A stretch of 64,000 nt of DNA from Rhizoctonia solani. Taxonomy: Eukaryota; Basidiomycota; Agaricomycetes; Cantharellales; Ceratobasidiaceae. The notes beneath the pieces are model-generated. The model did not search any database. It was not told the origin of the DNA and was given only the letters and a program-made list of their open reading frames with translations. Shown here piece after piece: positions 21,720 through 32,971 of this stretch. Location of the stretch: contig NC_057385.1 of assembly GCF_016906535.1 (NCBI RefSeq), forward strand, positions 496,001 through 560,000. The letters run 5' to 3'. Both the position numbers and the translations under genes were made by a program. How positions within the stretch are numbered: position 1 is the stretch's first letter; each line of letters starts with the position of its first letter.

Positions 21720-23561
21720 CAACTTCACCCGATTGCATACATGTCCAAATCCTTCTCAGGCGCCAAAGCTAACTACGATACACACAACAAGGAACTACTA
21801 GCTATCATTAAGGCATTAGAGGAATGGCGAATTTTCCTAGAAGCAATGGACAGACCGGTACAAGTCTTCACGGATCATAGGAATCTGGAATATTGGATGC
21901 AGGCACGGACATTCAACCGCAGGCACGCGCGATGGCGTATTTTCCTGAGCGATTTCAATTTTGAGATCCACTATCGCCCAGGAAAACAATCAGGAAAACC
22001 GGATGCCCTATCCAGACGATCAGACTATATTGACTCACCCCAGGAACCGGAAGTCATGCTACCATCAGAGGTTTTTGCCAATACGTCGGAAGCTGAACTC
22101 AAGATTGTCACAGAAATCCAAGATAAGCTGAAAGAGGACCCATCCCTAGAACCCATCATTCAGTTCCTGATGGAAGATGCGGACAATGCACCTCCATCCA
22201 TTCGGAAAGCCTATTGGGACTATGATTGGGAGGAAGATCTCCTATGGTACCAAGGAAAATTGGTGGTTCCAGACTCAGAGACCCTGAAGGAACGATTACT
22301 CAGGGAATTCCATGACTCCCCTTTAGCCGGCCACCCAGGTCAACAGAGAACCCTTGAGCTTCTAAGCCGTAACTACTGGTGGCCAGGCATGAAATCATCC
22401 GCCAAAGAATGGGTAGAATGTTGCCCCACATGTCAGGCCAATTGCCAGGCCCATGCCCCGGTCATTGCCCTCAAACCCCTGGAGGTTCCGCCCTATCCAT
22501 TCCACACCATTTCCTATGATTTCATCACAGGACTTCCCAAGTCGAATGGTCACGACGCAATCTTGGTAGTCATTGACTCCTTTTCTAAATTTGGGCATTT
22601 TATTCCAACTACCAAGAAAATCACGTCCAAGGGCCTAGCGGAATTATTCATCTCACAGGTGTGGAAACTCCACGGATTGCCAGTCAGAACAATTTCAGAC
22701 AGAGGGACTACGTTCACAGGAAAGTTCCTAAAGGCACTCTACCAACGCCTTGGAGTGAAACCGTCCTTCTCATCAGCCTATCACCCGGAGTCAGACGGAC
22801 AAACAGAGAGGGTAAACCAGTTCATCGAGTTTTACCTGAGATCATACGTTGCGGCAGACCACTTGGATTGGGCTTCCTGGTTACCATTAGCGGAGTATGC
22901 CTACAACAACGCAAAGCACTCTGCCACGGGAAAAACCCCCTTTGAATTGGTTTACGGACGAAACCCTGTCATGAACCCGTCCAACATTCCAGCAAATGTG
23001 CCAGAAGCCAATCATGTAGCAGACACCCTTGCACAAGAATGGAAAGAAGCGGAGTCAGCTCTGAGAATGAGTAAGGAAAGGATGGTTGGAAACAAGGGAG
23101 TGATACCGGAATACTCAATTGGAGATAAAGTCTGGTTAGATGGAAAAAACGTGGAGCTCAGGACAAACTCCAACAAACTGGACCCCAAGAGACTAGGACC
23201 GTTTGAGATCACAGAAAAAATCTCCAGCCATGCGTACCGCCTAAAGCTCCCGGAAACCCTGAAAATTCACGATGTGTTCTACGTAGGATTACTGTCCAAG
23301 GCACACGAATCCCCTAGCCAACCTTTTCCTGAAAGACCCCCTCCTGAAACAATAGAAGGGGAAGAGGAGTACGAAGTTGAACAAATCATCAACTCCAAAC
23401 AGCAACAAGGAAAATGGTTTTACTTGATCAAGTGGAAGGGGTACGGTCCAGAAGACAACTCATGGGAACCGGAAGAACTGCTGAAACACAGCCAGGAAGA
23501 GATCAAGCGCTTCAACCAAGCTAGACTCAGAAAGGCTTGTGACACCGCCAAGAGCCTTTAA
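21720..23561 (+). pseudogene. pol: pol of B2, 3' portion (RNase H, integrase, chromodomain)
   Basis: It resumes exactly where 15002 stopped (HPIAYMSKSFSGAKANYDTH). It reads the end of RNase H, the integrase zinc region (HDSPLAGHPG...CCPTCQ), the catalytic core with D (SYDFITGLP), D (ISDRGTTF) and E (HPESDGQTERVNQ), and a C-terminal chromodomain (EEYEVEQIINSKQQQ, then WFYLIKWKGYGPEDNSWEP). This half is open throughout and the DDE residues are intact. Confidence 0.9.
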
Positions 23562-23572
23562 GGGGGGGGCAA

Positions 23573-24129
23573 TGTTATAACCTCCTTGAATATACCATTA
23601 GAATCGCACGATTTTTCTATTATTTTTAGTATTTTTTACGAACTTCATATCTTTTGTTTTCAATCACGTGACCTCGGCGCTTATTATGCCGAGATGCCGC
23701 ACCGAGATGCCGTGCCAAGGGCGCTTAGGAGAAATCCACGCTTCTGCGCAGCCCGCAGCATGCTTCCCATTTGTCTTCTATACTTCTTTCTCTCACGCGC
23801 ACAGACCATGTAGATAGTGTGCTTTTGTCTATATATACAGCAGGGAAATCGCTTGGAGATACCAAGTCGATTTTACCTCGTCTCATCTTCATTGAGGAGG
23901 ATTCATCAGCCAGCTAAGTAGCCGGCCCCCAGTAGTTCTCAGACGCTCACCACCCCTTTAACTCATCACACCTCCAGGCCTAAGGCCCCATCACACTTAG
24001 TAGTATTAGTAGTCCGCCGTAAGCGGAAGTAGTATAGCCTTATTAAGTAGATTACAACTTGCTTGTAGTAGTACGGCCTTAAGCGCCTGACCCCACTAGC
24101 GTGTGCCCACCTTATAGTGGTGCACGACA
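23573..24129 (+). repeat. 3' LTR of B2
   Basis: 557 bp. It keeps the CpG-containing primer core CAAGTCGATTTTAC, which is CA in the 5' LTR. Confidence 0.93.
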
Positions 24130-25671
24130 ATCAGACTACGTAGACACGCCCCCAGAGCCAGAAGTCATGTTACCAGCAGAAGTCTTTGCCAATACCTCTG
24201 AGGAAGAAATCGAAATTGTCACAGAGATTCGCTCCAGACTCAGGGAGGACCCATCCTTGGAACCCATCATCCAGTTTCTAACAGAGGACGCAGACAATGC
24301 ACCTCCCTCCATTCGGAAAGCTTACAGAGACTACGACTGGGAGGAAGACCTGCTATGGTATCAAGGGAAACTCGTGGTTCCAGACTCAGAGATCCTGAAG
24401 GAACAATTACTCAGGGAATTCCATGACTCCCCCCTAGCCGGCCACCCGGGCCAACAGAGAACCCTTGAACTTCTAAGCCGCAACTACTGGTGGCCAGGCA
24501 TGAAGTCATCCGCCAAAGAGTGGGTAGAATGTTGTCCCACCTGCCAGGCTAACCGTTGAGCCCACGCCCCGGTCATTGCCCTTAAACCTCTGGAGGTTCC
24601 CCCCTACCCGTTCCACACCATCTCCTATGACTTCATCACAGGTTTCCCAAAATCTAATGGTCACAACGCAATCTTGGTAGTCATCGACTCCTTTTCCAAA
24701 TTTGGGCATTTTATCCCAACCACCAAGAAGGTTACGTCAAAGGGTCTAGCGGAATTGTTCGTCTCTCATGTGTGGAAACTACATGGACTACCAGTCAAGA
24801 CAATATCAGACAGAGGAACTACATTCACAGGGAAGTTCTTAAGGGCACTCTACCAACGCCTTGGTGTAAGACCATCCTTCTCATCAGCCTACCACCCGGA
24901 GTCAGACGGTCAAACAGAAAGGGTGAACCAGTTCATTGAGTTCTACCTGAGGTCATACGTTGCGGCAGATCACTTGGACTGGGCTTCCTGGTTGCCACTA
25001 GCAGAATACGCATATAACAACGCTAAGCACTCCGCCACCGGGAAAACCCCATTTGAATTGGTATACGGGAGGAATCCAGTAATGAATCCGTCTAATGTCC
25101 CTGCAAACGTACCAGAAGCCGATCACGTGGCTGACACCTTGGCACAAGAATGGAAAGAAGCGGAATCCACCCTGAGAATGACAAAGGAAAAATGGCAGGG
25201 ACCAAAGGAGTGATCCCGGAATATTCTATCGGAGAAAAAGTCTGGCTAGACGCCAAGAACGTGGAGATACGTTCCAACTCCAACAAATTGGACCCCAAAC
25301 GCCTAGGACCCTTCAAGATCACCGAGAAAATCTCCAGCCATGCATACCGCCTGGAACTCCCTGAAACCATGAAAATCCATGACGTATCTTATGTAGGATT
25401 ACTGTCCAAAGTCCACGAATCCCCAAGCCAACCACTCCCAGAACGACCCCCTCCTGAAACAATAGAAGGGGAAGAAGAGTATGAAGTTGAACAAATCATT
25501 GACTCTAAACAACAAAAAGGGAAATGGTTTTATTTGATAAAATGGAAAGGATACGGTCCGGAAGACAATTCATGGGAACCGGAAGAACTACTGGAACACA
25601 GTCAGGAAGAGATCAAGCGCTTCAACCAAGCTAGACTCAGAAAGGCTCGTGACGCCGCCAAGAGCCTTTAA
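24130..25671 (+). pseudogene. pol: pol of B1, 3' portion (integrase, chromodomain)
   Basis: It continues the frame broken at 11173. The integrase zinc region ends in TGA at 24557-24559 (CCPTCQANR then stop). The catalytic core keeps SYDFITGFP, ISDRGTTF and the glutamate of HPESDGQTERVNQ. One A is missing from GAAAAATGG near 25192, shifting the frame before the C-terminal domain, which is otherwise intact through the chromodomain (EEYEVEQIIDSKQQK). The purine tract AAGGGGGGGGCAA follows. Confidence 0.88.
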
Positions 25672-25682
25672 GGGGGGGGCAA

Positions 25683-26242
25683 TGTTACAAACCCTAAGAT
25701 ATACCATTGGATTCGCCTCTTTTTTCTAATATTTTTACTATTTTTTACGGACTCGATATCTGTTGTTTTTCAGTCACGTGACCTCGGCGCTTATTATGCC
25801 GAGATGCCGCGCCAAGATGCCGTGCCAAGGGCGCTTAGGAGAAATCCACGCTTCTGCGCAGCCCAAAGCACACTTCTCATTTGTTATATGTACTTCTTTT
25901 CACACGCGCACAGACCATGTAAATAGTGCGCCTCCGTCTATATATACAGTAGGGAAATCGCTTGGAACCACCAAGTCAATTTTACCTTGTCTCATATCCA
26001 TTGAGGAGGTTGCCCAGCCAGCTAAGTAGCCGGCCCCCATTAGTCATCAGTAGTCACACCCCTTACTTAACCTACCACACCTCCCAGGCCTAAGGCCCCT
26101 TTGCAGTAGCTTAGATAAGTAGACCGCCTTAAGCGGTATTAGGATAGCCTAGTATAGTAGTAGATTACCTTGTTGCTTGTAGTAGTACGGCCTTAAGCGC
26201 CCGCTCCACCAGCGTGTGCCCACCTTACAGTGGTGCACAACA
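25683..26242 (+). repeat. 3' LTR of B1
   Basis: 560 bp, TGTTACAAACC...GTGCACAACA, followed by the CTTAA target duplicate at 26243-26247. Confidence 0.93.
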
Positions 26243-26514
26243 CTTAAGGTACTATCCCAGAGACCTTAAGTACACATACCCTTAGTCACTTAGGCTTAAG
26301 TAACATTAGTCTAAGGTACTATACATAACCAACCACCTGCACTTCATAGTTGCTAGACTATTTGTTAGGAGTTGTTATTCCTGATCACCTAGCCTATATT
26401 GTGCATATATTCTGTGCATATATTCTGATTCTTAATACTAGTTCTTAGTTATTCTCATATACATTTTGTATATAGTAATTCTTTCTTACTCCTGTACTTA
26501 CACAACTCTTAACA

Positions 26515-26720
26515 CATGCATACATGTCACTGACGTGTCATGATGACATCATAGGTGGAGGTGACTATGTGTGCTGAATAAGCACAGAAGGGGATGTGGC
26601 TTGGCACTTAGGGTATGATATAAGCACCAATGTCATGTGATTGAGAATCTAGTCTGTTTGCCTTTGTTTAAATTTGAGAAAATGGGAATAAATTCCCTGG
26701 TATTGAGTGTGTCTACAACA
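26515..26720 (-). repeat. Family A LTR fragment
   Basis: It matches the last third of a minus-oriented A LTR (from the CATGCATACATGTCACTGAC region to GTGTCTACAACA). The left part is missing at the junction with C. Confidence 0.85.
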
Positions 26721-26793
26721 GTTATCATTCATTAATATAATGCTATTTGTAGGACAATCACAATGTTAATGGAGAGCAGGTGGGTTTCCTAGC
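26721..26793. other. Short unique spacer
   Basis: There is no repeat match elsewhere in the window. It ends with CTAGC (26789-26793), the left target duplicate of A2. With 34741 onward it forms the empty insertion site. Confidence 0.6.
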
Positions 26794-27363
26794 TGTCCTA
26801 GACGTCCTTAAGGGGCGTCAAGGCAGCGGGCGCTTGTGGCCCTATAGGACTAAGTATGAACCGCGTAAGGCGGTGAGGGAGCTACCTACAACAACAAACT
26901 AACTAACTACGGTGACTAGACGCTATAAGGCGTCAACAAGCTACCTAAGTACAGTGAGGACAATGCTTAGGGCGTGTATCTAAGTAGTTACTGGCTATAA
27001 GGCCTTGTACAGTGTGTGGAGTGCAACAAGAGGTAATTGACCTGGGTATTACCATGGTTGGTTAGCCTCCTTATATATTCTACAGATGAACTAATTACAA
27101 ATACATTATATGCAATACTTAATCCAATAAGAACCCCAATCCGCAGTTGGCCTTACTCATGCATACGTGTCACTGACATGTCATGATGATGTCATAGGTG
27201 GAGGTGGCTACGTATGCTGATTGAGCGTGGATGGGGACGTGGCTTGGTGCTTAGTGTATGATATAAGCGCCAAAGTCATGTGATTGAAAATGTAGTCCGT
27301 TCTGCTTTGTTTAAATTCAAGGAATTGGGAATAAGTTCCGTGGTATTGATTGTGTCTACAACA
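26794..27363 (-). repeat. 3' LTR of A2
   Basis: 570 bp. Its primer site reads AGGTAATTGACCT on the plus strand, where the 5' LTR has AGGTAATCAACCT. Confidence 0.93.
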
Positions 27364-30300
27364 CTGCCCCCCCTCTAAGGGCCTTGGCAGCGCCAAGGGC
27401 CTTCTTCTTCATGTCTTCCTTGTATTTTTTCAAAAAATTTTCCGCATTTTTCAAGTTTTCCCAAGGTTCCCATGTGTTTTCCTTGGAACCATAGCCCTTC
27501 CATTTGACTTGGAAGAACTATTTTCCGTTGCATTCCTTGGCATCTGTTTTCCCTCAACTTTGTATTCTTCCTCCCCATCCACAGTGACTGGTGGTGGGCG
27601 GTTTTTGAAGGCACGTTTGTTATCCCTTTTAACCTTTGACAGTAATCCCACATAGAACACATTGTGAATACACATTGTTGGGGGGAGTTTGAGCTGGTAA
27701 GCATGGTCAGAGATCTTCTTGATGACTTTGAATGGTCCTAAGCGTTGTTCTGTTAGCTTAGGACTTAGAGTCTTGAGGTTGACATTTTTGGCGTCAAGCC
27801 ATGCTTCCTCTCCAATTTTGAACTCTAAGGGGTTTCCTGATTCCCCAGCAACCATTTGTGTTTTGGATTGCCAAAGAGCGGCCTTGACTTCCCTCCATTG
27901 TTCTTCCATTGTTACAGCAAGGTCATTGGCTTCCGGTACGTCTGTTGGGATATTGGACAGTGTCAAAGTGGGTTCCCAGCCATATAGGGCTTTGAACGGT
28001 GTCTTCCCTGTACTGCTATGTACCGCATTGTTGTACACAAATTCTGCCATGGGAAGCCATTTGGTCCAATCCCTCTGGTTAACCCCTGAGTATGCTCTAA
28101 GGAAATGTTCTATTGAGGGGTTTACCTGTTCTGTCTGGCTGTTGCTCTGAGGGTGATACGCTGAAGAGAAGTGGGGGTCTATTCCTAGGCGTTTGTATAA
28201 TGCCTTCAGGAACCTGTTATTGAAAACCCTTCCCCTATCCAAGACTGTTTTTTCAGGCATCCCATGTTGTTTCCACACGTGTTCCAGGAACAATTCCACT
28301 AGTTTGGGTGCCTTGAGCTTCTTGGAGCATTTGACAAAAATACTGTACTTGGTGAAACTATCAATAATGACCAAGATTGAGTTGCAATTTCCATCCCTGG
28401 GCAGATCCACTATCATGTCATAGGATACATGTTGCCATGGTCTGCTAGGGAGCTCAAGGGGTTGGGGCGGTATTGACGCGTATTTGGGCTTCCTTATCCG
28501 TTGACAAGTTTCACAGGAGTCCATGTGCCAGTATGTGTTGGCATGGATCCCAGGCCAGTAATAATCCCTTGATACTAACTCCAGGGTTTGTTGTCTTCCT
28601 GGATGTCCTGCCAAGGGGCTGTTGTGGAAGATGTGGAGTAAGTCCGTCCTCAGTGTTCCAACATCAGGGACTACAATTTGTCCTTGGTAGAAGAGGAGTC
28701 CAGCCTCCATTTGGTAATCCTTGAAGGTGCGTTTAATGGATGGAGGTGCCTTAGACTTGTTCTGGAGGAATTGTAATATTTCCTCCAGTGATTTGTCCTG
28801 ATCTAGGGCAGCCTCAAGTTGGCGTTGGAGTTCCTTCTTGGGGGTTACCAAGGCTACATTGGCAAATACAGAGTTAGGGAGCATGGTCTGGTTGGTAGGT
28901 GGAATGTTGGCGTGGTCAGAGTGTTGTGATAGGGCGTCAGGTTTTCCAGACTGTTTCCCCAGGCAGTAGACAATTTGGAAGTTATATCCGGTCAACAGTA
29001 GGTGCCATCTGGCATGGCAGCGGTTGAATGTTTGGGATTCCTTCCAGTATTCCAGGTTGCAATGGTCAGTGAATACCATAATAGGGTGCTCTGTTCCTTC
29101 CAGGAAGATGCGCCAGTACTCAAAAGAACATATGATGGCAAGCAGCTCTTTGTCATGTGTGTTGTAGTTCTGCTCAGCTCCCTTGAATGATTCCAATAAG
29201 AAGCCTAGTGGGTGTAAGCGCCTGTCTTCCTGTTGTTGGCTGAGTATGGATCCCAGGGCTGCTCCAGAGGCGTCTGTCTCAAGGAAGTAAGGTTTTGAAG
29301 GGTCCACATGGCAAAGAACTGGGGAATTGGTGATGGCGTTCTTTAATCCTTGGAATGCTTCCTGCTCCTTTGCGTCCCATTTCCAGGGTGTGTCCTTCTT
29401 GACCAGGTATGTAAGGGTCTAGCAATGTGACTGAAGTTGGCAACAAAGTGTTGGAGGAAATTTGCAAAGCCAAGGAAGGATTGCACTTCCTTGACCTTGG
29501 TGGGCGTGGGCCATTCCTGAACCGCCTGGATCTTGAGCTTGTCCAGGCTGAAACCTTTATCCAACACAATAATTCCCAGGTATTCTACAGATGTAACGTG
29601 GAACATGCATTTTGACACTTTGCAGAATAATTGGTTTTCCATTAACCAGTGTAAGACCTCATGAACGTGTTGAGTGTGGGTTGCGTCATCCTTTGAGTAG
29701 ATTAGGATGTCATCAAGGTAGATGATGACGCATACATCCAATAAATCCTTGAACAACTTGTTCATGAAGTGTTGGAAAGCTGCAGGTGCATTAGTCAGGC
29801 CAAAGGTCATAACCAGGGACTTGTATAGACTGTATTTGGTGCGGAAAGCTGTCTTCCATTTGTCACCTTCCTTTACCCAGATGTTGTTGTAACCCCATCT
29901 TAGGTCTAGCTTAGTGAAAATTTTGGCACCACGGAGCTGGGCCATGAGATCATCTGGGCGGGGCAGCAGATAAACATTCTTCTTTGTCCGGTTATTCAAG
30001 CAACGGTAATCAACTACCAGGCAGCGGGAACCATCCTTCTTTGGAACAAACATGACAGGGGAGCTGATTGAGGATTTGCTGGGGCGGATCTTTCCAGCTT
30101 TCAATTTGTCCCAGAGCCAGTCTTTGAGTGTGGCAGACTCAGCATCTGTCATACTGTACAAGGGGGAGTTGAGAGGGCCTTCCTTGGTAAGCTCAATTCC
30201 AATGTTGTAATGCCTATGGGGAGGAAGCTTATTGAATTCTTCTTCTCCAAACACCTTGGCATATTGGTGATATTTGGAGGGTACTCCTTCAAGGGGGTTT

Positions 30301-30790
30301 TGGTCAGCTTCCTCTTCTTTGGCAATGGCCACTTGTTCTGGTGGGGTGTGAGGGAAGGATAGGGTGTGGGAGTTCCAATCAATCTCTGGATTGTGAGCGT
30401 CCAACCATTTCAATCCTAAGATAGCAGCATGAGACCCTGTGTTGCAAATTAGAAAGGTCTCCGTCATTTGTTTGCCATCAAAGGAGAAGGTTAGGACTGC
30501 CTTCTTCCAGATTTTGCTGGCCTGGGGGCTTGACCCATTGAGCATGGTAACGGTGCGTGGTGTGGGGAGGTCAATGAGAGGTAGGCGTAGTGCCTTGGCG
30601 GTACAGGGGTGTAGGAAAGATGAGGTGGCGCCTGAATCTATCAGGACTTCTAGTTGTTCCACTTGTTTCTCTGGCTTAATTGAAATTGTGAAGAGTGGGG
30701 ATATTCTATTGTTACTATTTGATATGTTACAGATTTCAACAAGCCCAGAGTCCTTAGGGTCCTTGCGCACAGCAGCAGGTACCCTTACTC
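27364..30790 (-). pseudogene. pol: pol of A2
   Basis: Starting in the -1 frame behind gag it encodes protease (LIDSGATSSF), RT (YLDDILIY), RNase H (FLETDASGAALGSIL), integrase with zinc region (HNSPLAGHPG...CETCQR) and core (SYDMIVDLP, LDRGRVF, HPQSNSQTEQVN), and a chromodomain. A 1-bp deletion near 29409 (LHT then WSRR, where relatives read LHNL) shifts RT from RNase H. The C-terminal chromodomain is shifted after EEEYKVE (about 27565) and its second half, QVKWKGYGSKENTWEP (about 27450-27505), is preceded by a TAG. The purine tract follows at 27364-27378. Confidence 0.88.
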
Positions 30791-30797
30791 TTTTCCC
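30791..30797 (-). promoter_or_regulatory. Candidate -1 frameshift heptamer of A2
   Basis: TTTTCCC on the plus strand reads G GGA AAA in the gag frame, followed by GAG TAA. The -1 frame is open into pol (AVRKDPKDSGLVEIC). Confidence 0.6.
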
Positions 30798-31451
30798 AAT
30801 TGGTACTCAGAGTCATTGCCAATTTTGGCAGTTTCTTTTGCCTTCCCCTTATCCTCAATAGGGGTGGCCTTCCAGCCTGTACGGCATTCCGCAAACTTGT
30901 GACCCATTTTGCCGCATTTAATACAGGTGCCAGCGGCGCAACGGTGGTTCCTCTCTTCTTCCAACACAAAATTGGGGTCATTGGAGAGTTTCTTCAAACC
31001 AGTTGTGGGCTGACCAGTACTTGTCCCCCTTGAGGGGTTGGATTGCTTGCTAGGCTTACTATCCCTTGGTGGGTGGCTAGCTTGCTCCTCACGGAGAGCG
31101 TTGTTGATAACAAGTGCTGCGTTCTGCAGCTTGAGGAGGGTGCAGGGATGGTGTTTGCGTGTTGCAATTTGGTGACTGACCTCCCAATGGAGGCCACGGG
31201 CAAACTGGCCTCTAAGGGCCGCATTGTTCCAGTCCAGTTCCATGGCCAAGGTTCTGAACTTTGTGATGTAGTCCGCGCATGTGCCGGACTGGGTAAGCGT
31301 AGTAATTTTCCACTCAGCGGCCCTTGTGGCATCAGGGTTGCCAAATGCTGCCAGGAACTCCAGTTTGAAACCTTTGACTGTTTGAATGATGGCCTGGTGT
31401 GACCCAAGCTGGTCAAGGTGTGGGTGGGCCCAGGCCCCAGCGGAGTCCTTC

Positions 31452-32971
31452 TGTTAAGAGTTGTGTAAGTACAGGAGTAAGAAAGAATTACTATATACAA
31501 AATGTATATGAGAATAACTAAGAACTAGTATTAAGAATCAGAATATATGCACAGAGTATATGCACAATATAGGCTAGGTTATCAGGAATAACAACTCCTA
31601 ACAAATAGTCTAGCAACTATGAAGTGCAGGTGGTTGGTTATGTATAGTACCTTAGACTAATGTTACTTAAGCCTAAGTGACTAAGGGTATGTATACTTAA
31701 GGTCTCTAGGATAGTACCTTAAGTAAGAGGGTTACCTGACTAATGTACAGGATTTATAGGATTTGCCTAATAAGAATAGGACTTATATATGCTTAAGTAA
31801 GACTTAAGACTTATGGGGTTTACCTAAAATATATCTAGGATTTAAGAGATATTGTAGATAAAGCTATCTACAATATGAGGGGTATGGTGGATTGAAACAC
31901 TATCACTCAATCACAACAATCCTCACAGTATTGTTGCACTATACTCAATGTTGAACTCAACAACTGTGACAGTCAAGGGGCACAGGGTTGCAGTAAGTAC
32001 ACTAATAGGTTACCCTGTGTCTGTTGGGACTGGCCTATGGTCTTAGTGCGCCAAATAACCTCCTATGCTATTTACAGTGAGTCAATCACTAAAGTAAATG
32101 CGCAGATAAGCTGTTAAAGGCTTGTGTGTATATGTCAATATATAAGAGTGGATAAATGGATGCATTAGAAGCGTCTTCACAGGGTCCTTTTATACCCTGA
32201 GAAGGCGCACAAACAAGTATACATGATTGACACCAAGAGGGGGTACAGGAGGTATATGTGGCAACTGAAACACTTGAGGGAGCCAATACTTTGGTACATA
32301 GTAAACAAACAACAGATCCTAATATTTGCCCCAAGGCAATGTTTGCCCCAAGGCATTATTTACCTGTGTGGGTCCTTAGATGTCCCAAGGCTAAGTGTTT
32401 CATCCTTGGAGTAAACAGTCCCAAAGGTAGGATACCTCTGCCTTGGGTACTTACAGTAAATGGGGCATAACTCTGCCAAATGTTGTCCGTTTTGGGAGTT
32501 TGACCCAGCATTCTGGAGCGCACAAACATGCGCACCTAAGCGCAAGCGATTCGGCAGTGTGGGATGCCCGGGTGATGGAGAAAAGGCGCATTTAGTGCGT
32601 TGGCGCTTAAGGGCTGATTTAAGCGCCGGAGCACTTGCCTATGCGACAGGGGGGACCCTGAATATTTCTGTGTGTAGCCACAAGATAGAATCTTGAATAA
32701 TAAATACTACAAACAAGAGAAATATTACTTGTTACTGTTTATCTACTCAGCTGAATTTATATATTTAAATGAGTGAGAAAACAGCACATATGCAAAAGGC
32801 ATTGCATATTAAGGGTATTCCTGAGGTTTGTAGGTTTTGTGAAGGTCACTATTGGATAGAGGGACCTTGAAAACCTTAGTTCGCATCTTTATCTCATTTA
32901 TTTACTGTGAGATTACTAGTGTAATTAATAAAATAAGTACAGATTAAAGAAGAAATGTCATATCCATAACA
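31452..32971 (-). mobile_element. Complete family C LTR (solo), in A2 gag
   Basis: This 1520-bp sequence runs TGTTAAGAG...CATAACA on the plus strand, flanked by the target duplication CCTTC (31447-31451 and 32972-32976). The ends and 5-bp duplicate are those of an LTR. On the minus strand it has GGTATAAAAGG near 32200. It has no coding potential that I recognise. It serves as the uninterrupted reference for the C copy at 4610-26514. Confidence 0.88.

Larger units (their letters stand above)
11174..24129 (+). mobile_element. Ty3/gypsy chromovirus B2, nested in B1
   Basis: The LTRs at 11174-11735 (562 bp) and 23573-24129 (557 bp) and the target duplication ATCAG (11169-11173 and 24130-24134) define it. 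Without element E it is 6239 bp. It belongs to the same family as B1 but carries a different LTR subtype (TGTTATAACCTCC). The purine tract AAGGGGGGGGCAA precedes the 3' LTR. Confidence 0.95.
7026..26242 (+). mobile_element. Ty3/gypsy chromovirus B1, full-length with nested insertion
   Basis: Paired 560-bp LTRs (7026-7585 and 25683-26242) and the target duplication CTTAA (7021-7025 and 26243-26247) define the element. The empty target is seen in the C copy near 31722. Removing B2 and its duplicate leaves 6256 bp, nearly equal to the native length of B2 (6239 bp). Order: LTR, PBS, gag, pol (protease, RT, RNase H, integrase, chromodomain), purine tract AAGGGGGGGGCAA, LTR. B2 is inserted in the pol segment between RNase H and integrase, with ATCAG duplicated. 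Confidence 0.95.
4610..26514 (+). mobile_element. Family C LTR, split by nested insertions
   Basis: The left part starts TGTTATGGATATG at 4610 and the right part ends CTCTTAACA at 26514. After removing the solo A LTR, the solo B LTR and element B1, the pieces join into about 1.5 kb that matches the uninterrupted C copy at 31452-32971. A promoter-like GGTATAAAAGG lies near 6548. The left flank is a D LTR (ATTAT at 4605-4609). The right flank is not the rest of D but an internal piece of an A LTR, so the flanks do not form a target duplication. Confidence 0.75.

Noticed and set aside
32360..32696. Small frames repeated in both C copies (5482-5818 and 32360-32696)
   Set aside because: They are conserved only because the LTR is repeated; no start context, domain or coding bias supports a protein.
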